Shown here: positions 14,599 through 15,941 of the stretch, one piece after another
How the letters are laid out: every line of letters begins with the position of its first letter
Position numbering within the stretch: position 1 is the stretch's first letter
NCBI GenBank assembly: GCA_023388035.1
Contig: JAEWGY010000057.1
Location: 1-15,941 of the forward strand
Reading direction: 5' to 3'
DNA from: Bacillota bacterium
GTDB taxonomy: Bacteria > Bacillota_I > Bacilli_A > Erysipelotrichales > Erysipelotrichaceae
Length of the DNA: 15,941 bases
Program-made: the position numbers and the translations under genes
The notes under the pieces: generated by a model
What the model was told of the DNA's origin: nothing
Seen by the model: the letters and a program-made list of their open reading frames with translations, nothing else
The model's database searches: none

Positions 14599-14627
14599 TA
14601 TATATCAAATTTAAAATAAGGCGTCAA
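14599..14627 (-). promoter_or_regulatory. Promoter of the secreted protein-lipoprotein unit
   Basis: On the minus strand TTGACG (14627-14622), a 17-bp spacer and TATATA (14604-14599) make a strong sigma-A-type promoter. The leader is about 40 nt and contains the AGAGGTG ribosome site. The rest of the 166-nt gap (14553-14718) shows no clear terminator for the ATPase gene and no further gene. Confidence 0.7.
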
Positions 14628-14718
14628 CGTGCTATAAACTAACTTTATATAACCAGAAAATAAATTAATCTAGCTTTGGTTAGTAATCAATTAATCATAA
14701 TACACTAAATTATAATAA

Positions 14719-15941
14719 CTAAATCTTTATTTTTAATAGTCTAGTTGCGATTAGTATTGAGATAATACATACACCTACATCACCAAATATTGCTAGCCAT
14801 ATATTAGAGAAACCTAAAAGCGCCAATAATAATATTAATGATTTAGTGCCTAAGATAAAAAAGATATTAAGATATACCGTACTAAGGGTTTTTCTAGCAA
14901 TCATAATTGCCTTATATAATAAGTTATAATCATCACTAGCGATAAGAATATCTGAAGCTTCCATTGCAAGTTCACTTGATCCTTTACCAATAGAAATTCC
15001 AACATCAGCGCGCTTTAAGACAGGTGCATCATTAATACCATCACCAATATAAGCTAAACCTTTAGCATCTTTCATTATCATTTCAAGCTTATTTAATTTA
15101 TCAAGGGGATTTAATTCATAGTAGTAATCACTAAGCTCTAATTTACTAGCGCAGCTTTCTACTTTTTGTTTATTATCCCCGCTTAATAATACTATTTTAT
15201 TAAGTATTCTTTTTAATTCATTAATGGCCTTAAAAGCCGTTTTTTTAATCTCATCATTAATAAAAACACAGGCAGCATTTTCACCATTAATACTAAGACT
15301 TATCGCATTAGCACAGTGATACTTACATTTATTATTGTAATTACCAAGTTTTAATTCATCATTTTGATTATTATAAGCTATAACACCCTTCGCAATTTCA
15401 CTTCTAACATCATGTAATTCATTTTGATGATTTTGATAATTAAAATAACTTACAATACTTTTTGCGATAGGATGATTAGAATAGCTTTCCATTTCATAAA
15501 GATATTTATAAATAGTGTTAGGATCATAGTTATCATGTACTAAAATTTTATCGACCACAAAATTAGCATTGGTTAAGGTTCCAGTCTTATCACTTACTAA
15601 AGTATCAACCTTTGCAAGTTTCTCTAAATAATTAGATCCTTTAATAAGTATCTTGTGTTTAGCAGCTAAAGCAAGCCCTGATACAAAACTTAAAGGGATT
15701 GATATAATCAAAGCACAAGGACAAGATAAAACTAAAAAGACACAGGCCTTATATAAATAAGGAGTGAAATCAGCATTAGTAAATAAAGGAATAAGTAAAA
15801 TAATAGCTGCAATTAAAACGATAATAGGAGTATAATATCTCGCGAATCTAAGTGCAAAACGCTCAGATTTAGCCTTTGATTTATCAGCCTTATCAATAAG
15901 GTCAATAATCTTATAAGCAATAGAATCATTATATTCCTTTT
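14719..15941 (-). CDS. P1B-type Zn/Cd/Pb-exporting ATPase, N-terminus beyond the window
   Basis: This heavy-metal P-type ATPase extrudes divalent metal across the cell membrane. The frame is open to the right edge, giving 407 visible codons. The TTG at 15711 lies inside the gene and is not its start. From the edge inwards the sequence shows the end of the actuator region, a membrane helix pair with the metal site SCPCALIISIPLS (CPC at 15723-15715), phosphorylation motif SDKTGTLTN (Asp at 15591-15589), the nucleotide-domain NHPIAKS, and the hinge IGDGINDAPVLKRADVGISIG. The last two helices carry a Lys (GTKSLILLL) and an Asp (IFGDVGV), a pairing known for the P1B-2 Zn/Cd/Pb subgroup. Cu exporters use CPC with different downstream residues. 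The metal specificity is inference. The C-terminus is complete, ending RLLKIKI at a TAG stop. Confidence 0.9.
   Translation of the reverse strand, partial: KEYNDSIAYKIIDLIDKADKSKAKSERFALRFARYYTPIIVLIAAIILLIPLFTNADFTPYLYKACVFLVLSCPCALIISIPLSFVSGLALAAKHKILIKGSNYLEKLAKVDTLVSDKTGTLTNANFVVDKILVHDNYDPNTIYKYLYEMESYSNHPIAKSIVSYFNYQNHQNELHDVRSEIAKGVIAYNNQNDELKLGNYNNKCKYHCANAISLSINGENAACVFINDEIKKTAFKAINELKRILNKIVLLSGDNKQKVESCASKLELSDYYYELNPLDKLNKLEMIMKDAKGLAYIGDGINDAPVLKRADVGISIGKGSSELAMEASDILIASDDYNLLYKAIMIARKTLSTVYLNIFFILGTKSLILLLALLGFSNIWLAIFGDVGVCIISILIATRLLKIKI

Noticed and set aside
14650..14682. Inverted repeat TAACCA...TGGTTA between the ATPase and the secreted-protein gene, considered as a terminator or operator
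   Set aside because: The stem is only 6 bp with a 21-nt loop and no T-run; too weak to call.
15709..15711. TTG at 15711 as the start of the P-type ATPase
   Set aside because: The frame continues upstream through the essential CPC metal site and earlier helices to the window edge, so the TTG is an internal Leu codon.
1..15941. Mollicutes genetic code with TGA = Trp
   Set aside because: All Trp codons seen are TGG, and all reading frames run at full length under the standard bacterial code.

Overview
The window is AT-rich (by eye roughly one third G+C) and densely packed with bacterial genes. It reads as chromosomal core DNA from a low-GC Firmicutes lineage. The supporting signs are purine-rich GGAGG-type ribosome sites, a glmU-like gene followed by prs (the gcaD-prs order of Bacillus), a ComFA-type helicase, a YitT protein, an RlmCD/TrmA-family rRNA methyltransferase and a lipoprotein signal peptide. 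An Erysipelotrichia- or Mollicutes-related gut lineage would fit, but that is inference. All 18 tryptophan codons I located are TGG. The 16 stop codons present (15 main genes plus one small ORF) are TAA or TAG, never TGA. There is no sign of TGA being read as Trp. No tRNA, rRNA, CRISPR array, insertion sequence or phage gene was seen.

Layout. 1-2984 (minus strand) is a glycolytic operon pgk-tpiA-eno with tightly coupled junctions; eno runs off the left edge. Divergent from it is metK (3101-4267, plus), the only plus-strand gene. MetK converges on comFA (minus), and metK's terminator hairpin lies inside the 3' coding end of comFA. Next come yitT, with its own terminator and promoter, and an rRNA uracil methyltransferase. 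The block 9549-7797 is a probable operon: an unannotated 29-codon membrane peptide, an acetyltransferase-only GlmU, then prs, closed by a terminator. A single-pass coiled-coil protein follows (10476-9589). Then comes an overlapping three-gene unit of two Cof-type HAD phosphatases and a three-helix membrane protein (12563-10504). A secreted two-gene unit (14552-12644) encodes a permuted papain-like protein without any cysteine and a lipoprotein. At the right edge is a Zn/Cd-type P1B ATPase whose N-terminus is outside the window.

The most interesting signals: (1) three transcription units (starts at 9549, 10476 and 12563) have a -10 box exactly 6 nt before the ATG and no Shine-Dalgarno, the geometry of leaderless mRNA; (2) GlmU is reduced to its acetyltransferase half, and a 29-residue membrane peptide overlaps its start codon; (3) the papain-like secreted protein has Ser where Cys is expected; (4) convergent metK and comFA share DNA between a terminator and coding sequence. 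I found no clear multi-gene defence or mobile system. Every gap between genes is shorter than 300 nt.
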